Origin: CAKZYD01 sp039814715
Lineage (GTDB): Bacteria > Pseudomonadota > Alphaproteobacteria > Sphingomonadales > CAKZYD01
Assembly: GCA_039814715.1 (NCBI GenBank)
Contig: JBCCAR010000008.1
Coordinates: 36,307-100,306, forward strand
Length of the DNA: 64,000 nt
Reading direction: 5' to 3'
Part shown: positions 9,536 to 18,265 of the stretch, piece by piece
Numbering within the stretch: the stretch's first letter is position 1
How the letters are laid out: the number at the start of each line of letters is the position of its first letter
The notes under the pieces: generated by a model
Seen by the model: the letters and a program-made list of their open reading frames with translations, nothing else
Databases searched by the model: none
Told to the model about the DNA's origin: nothing
Position numbers and translations under genes: made by a program

Positions 9536-11997
9536 GCTCGTTTTTTGACCGACATTGTGGCTTTGGCCGACAGCGGGTCTTCGGGCCAAGGGTGCTTGGG
9601 ATACCGTCCACGCATTTCCTTTCGTACAGCGGCATAACTGCCGCGCCAAAAGCCCGGTAAATCCTGCGTTGTCTGCAGGGTCCGCCCTGCTGGAGAGAGC
9701 AGCTCAAGCGTGAGAGCGGCTTTGCCCTCTGCGACGGTGGGATGAATTTTTAATCCAAAGAAGGCTTGCAATTTTGCTGCCGCAACTGGGCTTTGGCCTT
9801 CTTCATAAGCGATCTCAGCGCTATGGCCTGTTGGCAGCGTCATACATTTGGGCGCCAACGCATCAATGGTCACTCGGTCTGTGTACGCTATCATACCGCT
9901 CACCGCCTGCTCTAAGTCTTGGCCTGACAGAGCAGCAACGGAAGGGACGTTGTCGAGCACTGGCATCAGCCATACGTCAACACTTTCTAAAAGCGCCGCA
10001 AACGAGATATCTGGCAAAGTGGTATCGTACCTTCGGGCAAAATGACTGCGCGCCTGCAAGTGATAAAAACGATCGCTCCAAGGCAAGTTCTCTAAACCCC
10101 TTTGGATGATGTGTTCGCACAGAAGCTTGGCGAGCATGGGCCCTGGCGCTAGCTTTTCTTGACGGCGCGCCAGCGTTAGAGCGCCCAGCTTTGTTGTCAC
10201 CGTTCGTGCGGCCGCCCCATTGGCAGCGACCCGAAGGTCGTCCGACGTTTCCGTTAACGAGCCAAGCTGACTCTCGACATCATACTTGGTAAGGGGCCAG
10301 GCGGTTACAATGCGTACGTCTGTACCCGATAAAACAGCATCGCCAACAACAAGATATGCCGCTTTTGCAAGGGTTGAGAGGGGATCAACGAAAGCGCCGC
10401 GTCCGCTGGCCAGTTTAAAGCCGCCATCGACGCCATTGCGCGCCTGGGCAATCAACCATGGACGCGCCTGTGCCAGCCCGGCACCTAATGATGCCGCAGC
10501 CGCTGGTGCTGCAGCTTTGTCTTCAATTGTCTTAAGCCAGCCTTGCGCCCGCTTGCGTAAACGCTGAGCGCGTTTATCCTTGCTGACGGCAATCCAGTTC
10601 AAAGATTGCTCTAAATCCCCTTCTTTTGTACCAAGCCCGCGGCTGTCTTCCCCCATGAGCGCGCATAAATATGCGGCCAATTGGGCATGCTCCGTCCCTG
10701 CATTGGAAAGGAGGAAAACAGCCAAGTCTGCAGGCAAAGGAAACTGAACAGCGAGCCGCCCTTGCGCGGTAATTGTTCCATTGCTGTCAAGTAATCCAAG
10801 CTGCGACAAACGCACGCGCGCCGCAGCTAAAGATGCCTCCGGAGGGCGATCGACCCAAGAAAGCTCCTCCATGTTCCTAGCGCCCCAATCAGCGCAGGCG
10901 AGCAGAAAATCTGTCAAATCTTGTGTAACAAGCTCTGGCGCGTCAGCTGCCGGACGCGCAATCATTTCTTCCTCAGCCCACAGGCGGTAGCAGACCCCGG
11001 GGCTGGTTCGCCCTGCCCGGCCGCGCCTTTGATCCAAGCTCGCTTTAGCGGCCTTCACTGTCTTCAGTTGCGTTAAGCCGAGCGCTATATCTGTTATCGG
11101 CGCGCGTCGCAGCCCCGCATCGACAACGGCATCAACTTGCGGCAGGGTCAAACTGGTCTCGGCAATGTCTGTCGCCAGAATAACGCGCCTTAGTGTGCCA
11201 TCATGCGGCGCTATCACAGCCTTTTGCTCTGCAAAGGGGAGCCCGCCATAGAGCGGCATGATGGCAATATCGCTATCGCCGAACCGCGCTTCGAGCGCCC
11301 TTTGCGCGGCACGTATCTCACCAGCCCCAGGCAGAAAACACAGGATATCACTTTGAGCTTGATTCAGCGCTTGAGCGACACCATTGACAATCGCCTCTCT
11401 TAGCCGCGTTTGAGCGGCTTGCGGCAGGTAAACGGTCTCCACTGGGAAGGCCTTGCCATCGGCCTCAAAAACCGAAAAACCCGGCAATGCTGGCAGAATG
11501 GACTGACGGTCCAAGGTGGCGGACATGATGATGAGGCGCAAGTCGCTGCGCAGGCTGGTTTGAACGTCGCGGGCAAAGGCAAGACAAAGATCTGCATCGA
11601 TTGAGCGCTCATGAAACTCATCGAACACGATTGCCGACACACCGGTTAAGCTGGGATCAGCCAAAATACGCCTGCGCAAGATACCCAGCGTCATGACAAC
11701 AAGCCTGGTGCGCGCACTCAGGCGCGTTTCATCACGCATTTGATACCCGATACGCCCGCCAAGTGCTTCACCGCTCAAATCGGCAAGGCGGCTGGCCAGT
11801 GTTCGGACGGCGACACGGCGTGGCTGCACAAGGATTACCTGGCCTTGCCGAGCCCAAGACGCCTCGAGCAACGCAGGCGCGACGCCAGTCGATTTGCCGG
11901 AGCCAGGCGGCGCAATGACAATCGCGTTTGGCACCGTTTCTAAGCCATGCAAGATATCCGCTAAGATGTCATCAATTGGAAGCTGTGGGTGCGTCAC
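9532..11997 (-). CDS. hrpB: ATP-dependent RNA helicase HrpB (DEAH-box)
   Basis: An 821-residue DEAH-type helicase. Walker A is PPGSGKST (30-37), motif II is DEFH (126-129), motif III is SAT (~159-161) and motif VI is QRRGRAGR. The C-terminal extension typical of HrpB follows, ending in a basic tail after YPKHPWPEDP. HrpB is a cytoplasmic RNA helicase whose exact cellular substrate is uncertain. It starts with GTG. The tRNA-Gln gene lies 31 bases upstream on the same strand. Confidence 0.94.
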   Translation of the reverse strand: MTHPQLPIDDILADILHGLETVPNAIVIAPPGSGKSTGVAPALLEASWARQGQVILVQPRRVAVRTLASRLADLSGEALGGRIGYQMRDETRLSARTRLVVMTLGILRRRILADPSLTGVSAIVFDEFHERSIDADLCLAFARDVQTSLRSDLRLIIMSATLDRQSILPALPGFSVFEADGKAFPVETVYLPQAAQTRLREAIVNGVAQALNQAQSDILCFLPGAGEIRAAQRALEARFGDSDIAIMPLYGGLPFAEQKAVIAPHDGTLRRVILATDIAETSLTLPQVDAVVDAGLRRAPITDIALGLTQLKTVKAAKASLDQRRGRAGRTSPGVCYRLWAEEEMIARPAADAPELVTQDLTDFLLACADWGARNMEELSWVDRPPEASLAAARVRLSQLGLLDSNGTITAQGRLAVQFPLPADLAVFLLSNAGTEHAQLAAYLCALMGEDSRGLGTKEGDLEQSLNWIAVSKDKRAQRLRKRAQGWLKTIEDKAAAPAAAASLGAGLAQARPWLIAQARNGVDGGFKLASGRGAFVDPLSTLAKAAYLVVGDAVLSGTDVRIVTAWPLTKYDVESQLGSLTETSDDLRVAANGAAARTVTTKLGALTLARRQEKLAPGPMLAKLLCEHIIQRGLENLPWSDRFYHLQARSHFARRYDTTLPDISFAALLESVDVWLMPVLDNVPSVAALSGQDLEQAVSGMIAYTDRVTIDALAPKCMTLPTGHSAEIAYEEGQSPVAAAKLQAFFGLKIHPTVAEGKAALTLELLSPAGRTLQTTQDLPGFWRGSYAAVRKEMRGRYPKHPWPEDPLSAKATMSVKKRA

Positions 11998-12028
11998 GGT
12001 AGCCTACAAAACCGACCAAGGTGGCGAC

Positions 12029-12103
12029 TGGCTGGGGTGGCAGGATTCGAACCTGCGCATGGCGATACCAAAAACCGCTGCCTTACCGCTTGGCTACACC
12101 CCA
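12029..12103 (-). tRNA. tRNA-Gln (anticodon TTG)
   Basis: Read on the reverse strand, a complete 75-base cloverleaf. The acceptor TGGGGTG pairs with CACCCCA, the anticodon stem encloses TTTTGGT (anticodon TTG), and the T arm carries GGTTCGAATCC. The discriminator is G and the CCA end is encoded. Confidence 0.97.
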
Positions 12104-12232
12104 ACATGTCTCGCCGCTGAAACGACGACCAGCAACAATGAGCGCGGTTTTTAGCCGCTCTTTTAGGCAGAGTAAATGCCTTTAGTGGACAATTGCACAT
12201 TTCCCATTGCCGCAGGACGAGAATGCAAACGC

Positions 12233-13279
12233 TTAAGCGGCCATATCTCTCATATTGGAATAGGCACCATAAGCGCAGATGCTCAAGACAAAGCAATATC
12301 CGCTGGCCTGTATAGCAACAGCGGCGCCTGCAAATTCTGGAAAGACTAGTCGCAGCGCCAGCGGCACAGCGATCAATCCCAGGTAAAGGAACAAGCCAGA
12401 TGTCCATCCTACGGAGGCTGCAATATGATGGTGAAGATGGTCACGCCCTGCAGAAAAGGGCGAACTACCGCGCAGCACGCGCGAGATCATAAGCCTCAAA
12501 CAGTCCAAAACCGGCACCATGAACATCAGCGCAATAACGTCGGCGGGAAGGCGCACAAAGTTCTGGGTGTAGCTGTAGATCGCGATCAGGCCGTAAAAGC
12601 AGGCAAGACCGAAGCTGCCTGTATCGCCTAGGAATAACCGCCCGCGCATATTGTACACGAACGCCGCACTAACCGCCGCCAGTGACAACACCAGTATGGG
12701 AATCACAATCGGCGCGCCAAAAAGCAGTAAAACCGTATTCCACACAAGACACATACCAATGACAAGACCGTTCTTTCCGTCAGCCATGTTGACCGCATTG
12801 GCTAGACCAACCAAAGCAAGAAGCGTGAAAACGATACCCCAGCCGCCCAAGATGTAAGCGTTGCGTAGGAAATCAAAATGCAGGAACTGAACCGTTAGCG
12901 CGGGCTGATTGTGCACGACAAAGCCAGCACCCAGCAGCATGATAACCAAACGAATTTTTGGCGATAGCTCTTCGCGATCATCGATAAACCCTGTGAACGC
13001 AAAAAGGCCCACTAAAGCGGCGATGGCGACCATGGCTTCGGCCTGCGTATTGACGGGACCTGACAGCCAAACTGCAAGCGGGGCTGTCGCAGCCATAGCG
13101 CTTAAGACTGCGATACCACCCATAAGCGGTGTTGGACGCATATGTCGCTTGCGCCCGCCGGTTACATCTGGATAGTCAATGACACGCAGCCAGGTTCCGG
13201 CTCGCTCAGCCAGCTGGCATACAAACACACACACTACCAGAGCTAAAAGAGTTAGGCTGATAAGTACGAGATTGGACAT
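12233..13279 (-). CDS. WecA/MraY-family polyprenyl-phosphate sugar-1-phosphate transferase
   Basis: About 348 residues with roughly ten membrane helices. It belongs to the family that moves a sugar-1-phosphate from a UDP-sugar onto undecaprenyl phosphate at the cytoplasmic face of the inner membrane. Family motifs are present: GFIDDREELSP (Asp pair), NAVNMADGKNG, FLGDTGSFG and the loop GRDHLHHHI. The HLHHHI loop points to the WecA/TagO/Rfe branch rather than MraY. I start at ATG 13279; the longer frame to 13408 adds a poorly matching N-terminus. Together with the downstream SLBB exporter and wecB-wecC it suggests a UDP-GlcNAc-initiated surface polysaccharide. Confidence 0.88.
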   Translation of the reverse strand: MSNLVLISLTLLALVVCVFVCQLAERAGTWLRVIDYPDVTGGRKRHMRPTPLMGGIAVLSAMAATAPLAVWLSGPVNTQAEAMVAIAALVGLFAFTGFIDDREELSPKIRLVIMLLGAGFVVHNQPALTVQFLHFDFLRNAYILGGWGIVFTLLALVGLANAVNMADGKNGLVIGMCLVWNTVLLLFGAPIVIPILVLSLAAVSAAFVYNMRGRLFLGDTGSFGLACFYGLIAIYSYTQNFVRLPADVIALMFMVPVLDCLRLMISRVLRGSSPFSAGRDHLHHHIAASVGWTSGLFLYLGLIAVPLALRLVFPEFAGAAVAIQASGYCFVLSICAYGAYSNMRDMAA

Positions 13280-13479
13280 GATCAACCTATCTGCGTGGCC
13301 GTTCACATCATAACGGAAAACGACGTTGAGAGTTTGTGGCGATACCTTGCTTGCCCAAAAGATGCAAATGATTTGCGGAAATATTAAGGCAGCGCACGCT
13401 AGCCGCATTTGGCGTTCGCAATCTCATCAAATATGCCAATCGTCTTGAAGATTTTATTGCCAAATAGTGGGACTTTTCT

Positions 13480-14244
13480 ATGCCTTCTTCGATCGGGATC
13501 ATTGTTTCGCTGCTGACCGCCAGTGCGATTTGGTGTTTCATCCAGCCAAGTAAACGCGCGCGTACGTTGGCTATTCTCACTTTGACGGGTTTTAGCGTTG
13601 TCTATTGGACACCCCTCGCCGCTTGGCTCGTTTGGCCGCTAGAGACAGCATTCCCCACTTTTTCAACACAGTCACATTTGGAAAGTCCCATCATTATTCA
13701 CCTCAGCGGCGCAGAACGCGCCACTAGGACCGCGAACAATCACACTGTAATGCTGAATGATCAGCATGGACGATACTTTGAAGTCATGCGTTTGCTCGCC
13801 GCTTTTCCAGACGCAACAGTCTTATTTGCAGTCGGGCTTGAACGCGAGCATACATCTGATGCCGCTATGGCGATGGAGATTTATCGCCGTGCCGGGTTGA
13901 GCGAGCGAGTGACTTTCATTGGAAATGCAAAAAACACCTATGAAAATGGGCGTGATGTGGCAGCATACATAGCTAAAGAAGCGATATTACAGCCCATTAT
14001 ACTGGTCACGTCCGCTGCGCACATGCCGCGCGCACTGCTATCTTTTCAGGCGTACGATATTGAGGTCATACCGGCACCAGCGCCGCCATTGACACGGAAA
14101 GTGACCTTTTGGAAAAGCTGGACAGCGTACGGCGGGAGAATTGAAAACCTAACAGTATTCCAGCGCGCAATCCACGAGTGGGGCGGACTGGCTGTTTACC
14201 GGCTTAAGGGCCGCACACAACGCTTCTGGCCGAAAAGAGAATAA
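13480..14244 (+). CDS. YdcF/ElyC-type DUF218 membrane protein
   Basis: A 254-residue protein with two N-terminal hydrophobic helices (~5-20 and ~31-52) followed by a DUF218 domain. The DUF218 hallmarks are the strand IIIHLSGA, a central ATVLFAVGLE, the motif GNAKNTYENGRD, and VTSAAHMPRAL. ElyC and SanA relatives act in envelope and lipid-carrier maintenance (family knowledge). It is divergent from the WecA-like gene (about 200 bases apart) and convergent with the SLBB gene, which fits an envelope polysaccharide locus. Confidence 0.82.
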   Translation: MPSSIGIIVSLLTASAIWCFIQPSKRARTLAILTLTGFSVVYWTPLAAWLVWPLETAFPTFSTQSHLESPIIIHLSGAERATRTANNHTVMLNDQHGRYFEVMRLLAAFPDATVLFAVGLEREHTSDAAMAMEIYRRAGLSERVTFIGNAKNTYENGRDVAAYIAKEAILQPIILVTSAAHMPRALLSFQAYDIEVIPAPAPPLTRKVTFWKSWTAYGGRIENLTVFQRAIHEWGGLAVYRLKGRTQRFWPKRE

Positions 14245-14247
14245 ATT

Positions 14248-17004
14248 TTAGTTATTGCTAAATATCACCGCGAAAGATGCCGCGGAAAGCGCCAGTTGGC
14301 TTAAAATGGACGTGACCTCACGCGTGAGCTGCAAACCGGCAAGCGGATCGGTATCTTTGGGCACAACGATGGTACTGCCAGGGGGAACAATTTCCCGGCT
14401 ACTGCCCCAAAACCTGCGCGGTAAAGGCCTTGCAACGCCGTTTGGATAAACGAGGAAAATGCGTTTCTCGTCAGCGGATGTCTGAATGCCGCCAGTCTCT
14501 GAGAGATACTGCGCAACAGATTTACCGCGTACAAATTGCAGAGCGCCAGGGTTGAGTACATCACCCATTGCCAAAATATGGTTTGGCCTTTTTGGCAAAA
14601 AGAGCCTGTCTCCCGGCTCCATGACAACGTCAAGATCACGGCGCACTTCTAAAACACGTGGATCAGCTTCCACGACAACGCGTCCAAGCGTTTCAACGGA
14701 CTCCATGTCCCGGCTCAATTCTCTTGCCGCAGCGAGCGCATCGGCATCGACATTGTTTTTCAGCGCTGCTGTTGTCAGCGCGGCATTCATTTCGCGCGCA
14801 GTTCGTTTGAAAGCTTGCTCCTGCGCGCGGCGCACGCTGGAGCGCGTAAACACGGCGCCATAGGGATAAGCGCGCTCTGTCACGCCGCCTGCGCGGGCAA
14901 TGACGTCAGAAAGCCGCTCACCGCGGCGAATGGTGTAAACGCCAGGTTGGCGAAATTCGCCCGTTAACAATACTGTACCAGGCTCTTGTTCATTGGCAAG
15001 AGCTTGCACTGTCACAGCTGATCCCCTGCTGATCATAATGGTTTCCAGCGGGGTTTTGGTTAAGTCGAACAAACTACGGTCCACTTGCATGCCTCCTTCC
15101 GCCATCCGCGGTGAAGAAATCTCGACATTGCCAAGGGACGCCTCAAAGCTTAATCCGCCAGCGACCGTCACTAGATTACTAAGAGAGACCTCTCCAGCAA
15201 CAGGCACAACAGCTGGCTTACGCACAGCGCCGGTGATCGTGGCTACATGCTCTAACGTAAACGGCAAGAGACCGATATGCTCATCAAAGACACTGGGGCA
15301 GAGACGTTCGCGTAAGGCGGCTTGCTCTTCTTCGCCGAGTGTTTCGATCTGTTGATCGGTGACGGAACGCTGAACCTGCGCATCATTGCTTTCAGGGACA
15401 TCAGACGCCAGCGCACCAACGTTTGCAATTTTTGCTTTTCCGTCACCTTCTAGGACAAATGCGCCGCGCAAAACGGCTGCGAAGCGATCAGTCTGTAACT
15501 CTTGGCCTAAATTGGCGACCTCCGAAAGAGGTTCACAGGTCAAATCAGACGTGTATTCCCGCGACAGCACAACTTGCCGCACATCGTTAGAAGACAGAAA
15601 GTCTACCGCACCCGCGCCAAACACAATCAGCTCGTCTTCGCCGCGAAGGGGCATTGTTAGCCCATTGAGTCCCTGGCTAAGCAAGTTCACTGGGACATAT
15701 GTGCGCGTTAGCGAGATAGGATCTTCACGAAGCAACGCAGCAAAAGGTAGGTAGGGCGCATTCAAGTAGCCACCGCTGCGTTTTAACAATTCTCCGACCG
15801 TAGGCGCAGTGGCCAGCGCGCGAATACCAGGTGCTCCGACATGACCAGAGATGGACAACTTACCCGCTGTCCGCGCGCTTGTCCGAACAACAACCAGTGC
15901 ATCCCCTTCAATCAGGCGGCTGCTTGCGCGAACAGGCTGCACACTTTCAGTGCCTGCCTCGTCCAATCGGTTTACAATGAGTTCATACCCACGTGGGCGC
16001 AGCGACCCACCCGCAACGTTCATGGCCGTGCGTGCAGACAGTCCAGTTACACCTGAAGGAAGCTCAAATATTCCAGGACGCAGCACTTCGCCAGCCACGG
16101 CATACGTCGCTCCAACGGGCGGAATAACAACACGGTCGCCATCACGAATGTTCAAATCAACGCCAGCTTCACCACGGAATAGGCCGTACAAATCAATAAT
16201 GTCGCTGCGGCCATTTCGCACCAATCGCACCTGGCGCAAACTGCCCGTCTTGCGAATACCGCCAGCGCGCATCAACGCATCGAGCACGGTTTGCTGGCTA
16301 TCAAGCTGGAAACTGCCAGGGGCCTGCGCTTCACCGACAACGGTGACCGTCACGCGTTCCAGGGTCGCCAAAGATAGGTAAACATCAGTCCCAATAAAGG
16401 TATCGGCTACCTTGGTGCTGACATCGGCGATGATGTCTGTAAGCCTTCGGCCAGCCGCGGGAACTGGCGACATGCCGTCAAGGATAAGACGACCTTCGCT
16501 ATCAACCTGGGTCAAATAGTCTTGCTGCTGCGAGCCACGCAATATAACGGCGAATTCATCGCCAACGCCGACAACGTAGTTTCCAGACACTCGTCCTGAT
16601 GCATCAGCTGAAAACCGCTGCGCAGAGGTCACCAGGCGGTCGTACCCGAACTGCTCCAAATCCTCGATTCCAAGCCGCATGCGGTAGTCCAACTCAAGCG
16701 CTGAAGGCTCTTCAGTCTCGGCAACCTCTAGATCAAATTGTTGCTGCTCTTGGGCAAAGTCCTGCTCAGCGCGCATTGAACTTTGCTCATCACGGGACTG
16801 ATCAACCGGGGAGACCCGGCGCTGACGCGCACCGGTGCTGCCACTTTGGCGCTGCAACTCTTGCAGCACATTTGGCGGAATTGCTTGGGCCTGCACCAAA
16901 GGAATGGCAAGCGACATCTCGGAAATGAGAGAGATGAAACAAACAACGTTGACGATGTGTTTCAAGCGCCATTTTCTGATAGGCATGATGTGAGGTGTCT
17001 TCAT
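14248..17004 (-). CDS. large polysaccharide export protein with multiple SLBB domains (Wza-like)
   Basis: A 918-residue exported protein with an N-terminal signal segment and a glutamine-rich linker. A Poly_export domain lies at ~150-235 (NYVVGVGDEFAVILRGS... and EGRLILDGMSPVP), followed by repeated SLBB units recognisable by patterns such as VTVVGEAQAPGSFQL, YAVAGEVLRPGIFEL, LLTGEFRQPGVYTI and ILAMGDVLNPGALQF. It ends in a hydrophobic helix (LSQLALSAASFAVIF). This resembles the outer-membrane or periplasm-spanning polysaccharide exporters and is much longer than Wza (~380). It should guide the polymer out of the cell. No tyrosine-kinase or Wzz-like partner is adjacent. Confidence 0.87.
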   Translation of the reverse strand: MKTPHIMPIRKWRLKHIVNVVCFISLISEMSLAIPLVQAQAIPPNVLQELQRQSGSTGARQRRVSPVDQSRDEQSSMRAEQDFAQEQQQFDLEVAETEEPSALELDYRMRLGIEDLEQFGYDRLVTSAQRFSADASGRVSGNYVVGVGDEFAVILRGSQQQDYLTQVDSEGRLILDGMSPVPAAGRRLTDIIADVSTKVADTFIGTDVYLSLATLERVTVTVVGEAQAPGSFQLDSQQTVLDALMRAGGIRKTGSLRQVRLVRNGRSDIIDLYGLFRGEAGVDLNIRDGDRVVIPPVGATYAVAGEVLRPGIFELPSGVTGLSARTAMNVAGGSLRPRGYELIVNRLDEAGTESVQPVRASSRLIEGDALVVVRTSARTAGKLSISGHVGAPGIRALATAPTVGELLKRSGGYLNAPYLPFAALLREDPISLTRTYVPVNLLSQGLNGLTMPLRGEDELIVFGAGAVDFLSSNDVRQVVLSREYTSDLTCEPLSEVANLGQELQTDRFAAVLRGAFVLEGDGKAKIANVGALASDVPESNDAQVQRSVTDQQIETLGEEEQAALRERLCPSVFDEHIGLLPFTLEHVATITGAVRKPAVVPVAGEVSLSNLVTVAGGLSFEASLGNVEISSPRMAEGGMQVDRSLFDLTKTPLETIMISRGSAVTVQALANEQEPGTVLLTGEFRQPGVYTIRRGERLSDVIARAGGVTERAYPYGAVFTRSSVRRAQEQAFKRTAREMNAALTTAALKNNVDADALAAARELSRDMESVETLGRVVVEADPRVLEVRRDLDVVMEPGDRLFLPKRPNHILAMGDVLNPGALQFVRGKSVAQYLSETGGIQTSADEKRIFLVYPNGVARPLPRRFWGSSREIVPPGSTIVVPKDTDPLAGLQLTREVTSILSQLALSAASFAVIFSNN

Positions 17005-17086
17005 AGCCGCAGTGCTACCCTGAAATCACCAACAAAAAAAGCCCTGTAAGCGGGTTCAGAGCCACCATGGATGGCTAAATAGCGCC

Positions 17087-17254
17087 TCACTCTCCAGAAA
17101 GTGTGTTCGCGATTTCCAAAAGATACGCTGCAGAGGCGGATGAAGGCGCACCAACGCTGGATTGCTGCACCGCGCCATTTAAGCTTGAAGAGCCAGCGGG
17201 AACAGCAATGCTGCCGACCAAAACGGTCATTAATAATATCCAACGCTTGCGCAT
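17087..17254 (-). CDS. small secreted peptide, 55 residues, unknown
   Basis: A short reading frame running from ATG at 17254 to TGA at 17087. It begins MRKRWILLMTVLVGSIAVPAG, a textbook signal peptide with a basic n-region and hydrophobic core. The mature part would be about 35 residues rich in Ser and Ala, ending NTLSGE. An AGAAGGA stretch sits about 15 bases upstream, rather far. It lies 82 bases before the SLBB exporter on the same strand and could be its operon leader. There is no homology I recognise; the support is the signal peptide and position only. Confidence 0.5.
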   Translation of the reverse strand: MRKRWILLMTVLVGSIAVPAGSSSLNGAVQQSSVGAPSSASAAYLLEIANTLSGE

Positions 17255-17371
17255 AGAAGTCGCCCTAAATCCTTCTAATCACGGGGAGTTAAGCAAATAC
17301 AGTTAAGAAAACGTTACTAAAATTAACTATAGCAGCGTGTACCCAAAGTGCGAATCACATGCAAGGGTTGT

Positions 17372-18250
17372 TTATTGCAGTGCACCGGAAGCGATCCACC
17401 ACTCTGGAAACCGATCACGCAGACCCTGCACAGCCGATGCAGCATGATGCTCGCTCTCAAACGCAGCAAAGCAGGTGGCACCAGATCCAGACATTCGCGC
17501 CAAACGAACATGCGGCAAAGCTGTGAGGGCATCAAGGCAAGACTGAACTTGCGGGCAAAGAGCAACAGCAGGCGCCATGAGGTCATTGCGCCGATTAATG
17601 CAGGCTGCCAGGGTCCATTTAGAGTCCAGAATTGGCACAACCTGAGGTAAGGGCCCAGCGCCAAGCGCCGTAAAAACGGCAGGCGTCGACATGCCAACAC
17701 CGGGGTTAGCAAGCACGATATAGGAAAATTCTATCGCCAGGTCGGCCGGTGTCAGCTCGGCACCAACGCCGTTTAGGCACATGGGGGCACTGTAGAAACA
17801 GGCTGGTACATCCGCGCCTAGGCTCGCGCTGATAGACAGAAGCTCACTGCGGCTTAACGGCTGATTAAACAGCAGATCAAGCGCTCTAAGAGTAGCCGCT
17901 GCATCGGCCGATCCGCCGCCAATTCCCGATGAAACGGGCATGTCTTTATGGAGATGGATCGCGACTGGCTGCGTCAATCCCGCTGCATTTAGGAACGCTT
18001 TCGCAGCGCGCTGCACTAAATTATCGTTTCCAGGCATCAGACCTGATGCCATCGGCCCGCCAATTGTAAATTGCGAGATAGCCGCCGGCGCGACCTCGAC
18101 ATATTCGCCAACGTCGCAAAATACCATCAGCGATTGAAGATGATGATATCCGTCAGCGCGCTTTCCAACGACCTCTAGAAATAGATTGATTTTAGCTGGT
18201 GCATATTCACGCACGCGTTTCGATACGATTGTTCCGTCCAAATCAGCCAT
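17372..18250 (-). CDS. ispE: 4-diphosphocytidyl-2-C-methyl-D-erythritol kinase IspE
   Basis: A 292-residue GHMP kinase. It phosphorylates CDP-ME in the MEP pathway of isoprenoid synthesis, in the cytoplasm. The start segment YAPAKINLFLEVVGKRADGYH is diagnostic, as is the ATP loop PVSSGIGGGSADAAA. The C-terminal RMSGSGATCFAAFES motif is also present. It lies 15 bases after the TPR lipoprotein gene, so the two are probably co-transcribed. IspE supplies precursors for undecaprenyl phosphate and hopanoids, both used by other genes in this window. Confidence 0.95.
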   Translation of the reverse strand: MADLDGTIVSKRVREYAPAKINLFLEVVGKRADGYHHLQSLMVFCDVGEYVEVAPAAISQFTIGGPMASGLMPGNDNLVQRAAKAFLNAAGLTQPVAIHLHKDMPVSSGIGGGSADAAATLRALDLLFNQPLSRSELLSISASLGADVPACFYSAPMCLNGVGAELTPADLAIEFSYIVLANPGVGMSTPAVFTALGAGPLPQVVPILDSKWTLAACINRRNDLMAPAVALCPQVQSCLDALTALPHVRLARMSGSGATCFAAFESEHHAASAVQGLRDRFPEWWIASGALQ

Positions 18251-18265
18251 GGCAGTCAGCTGGAT

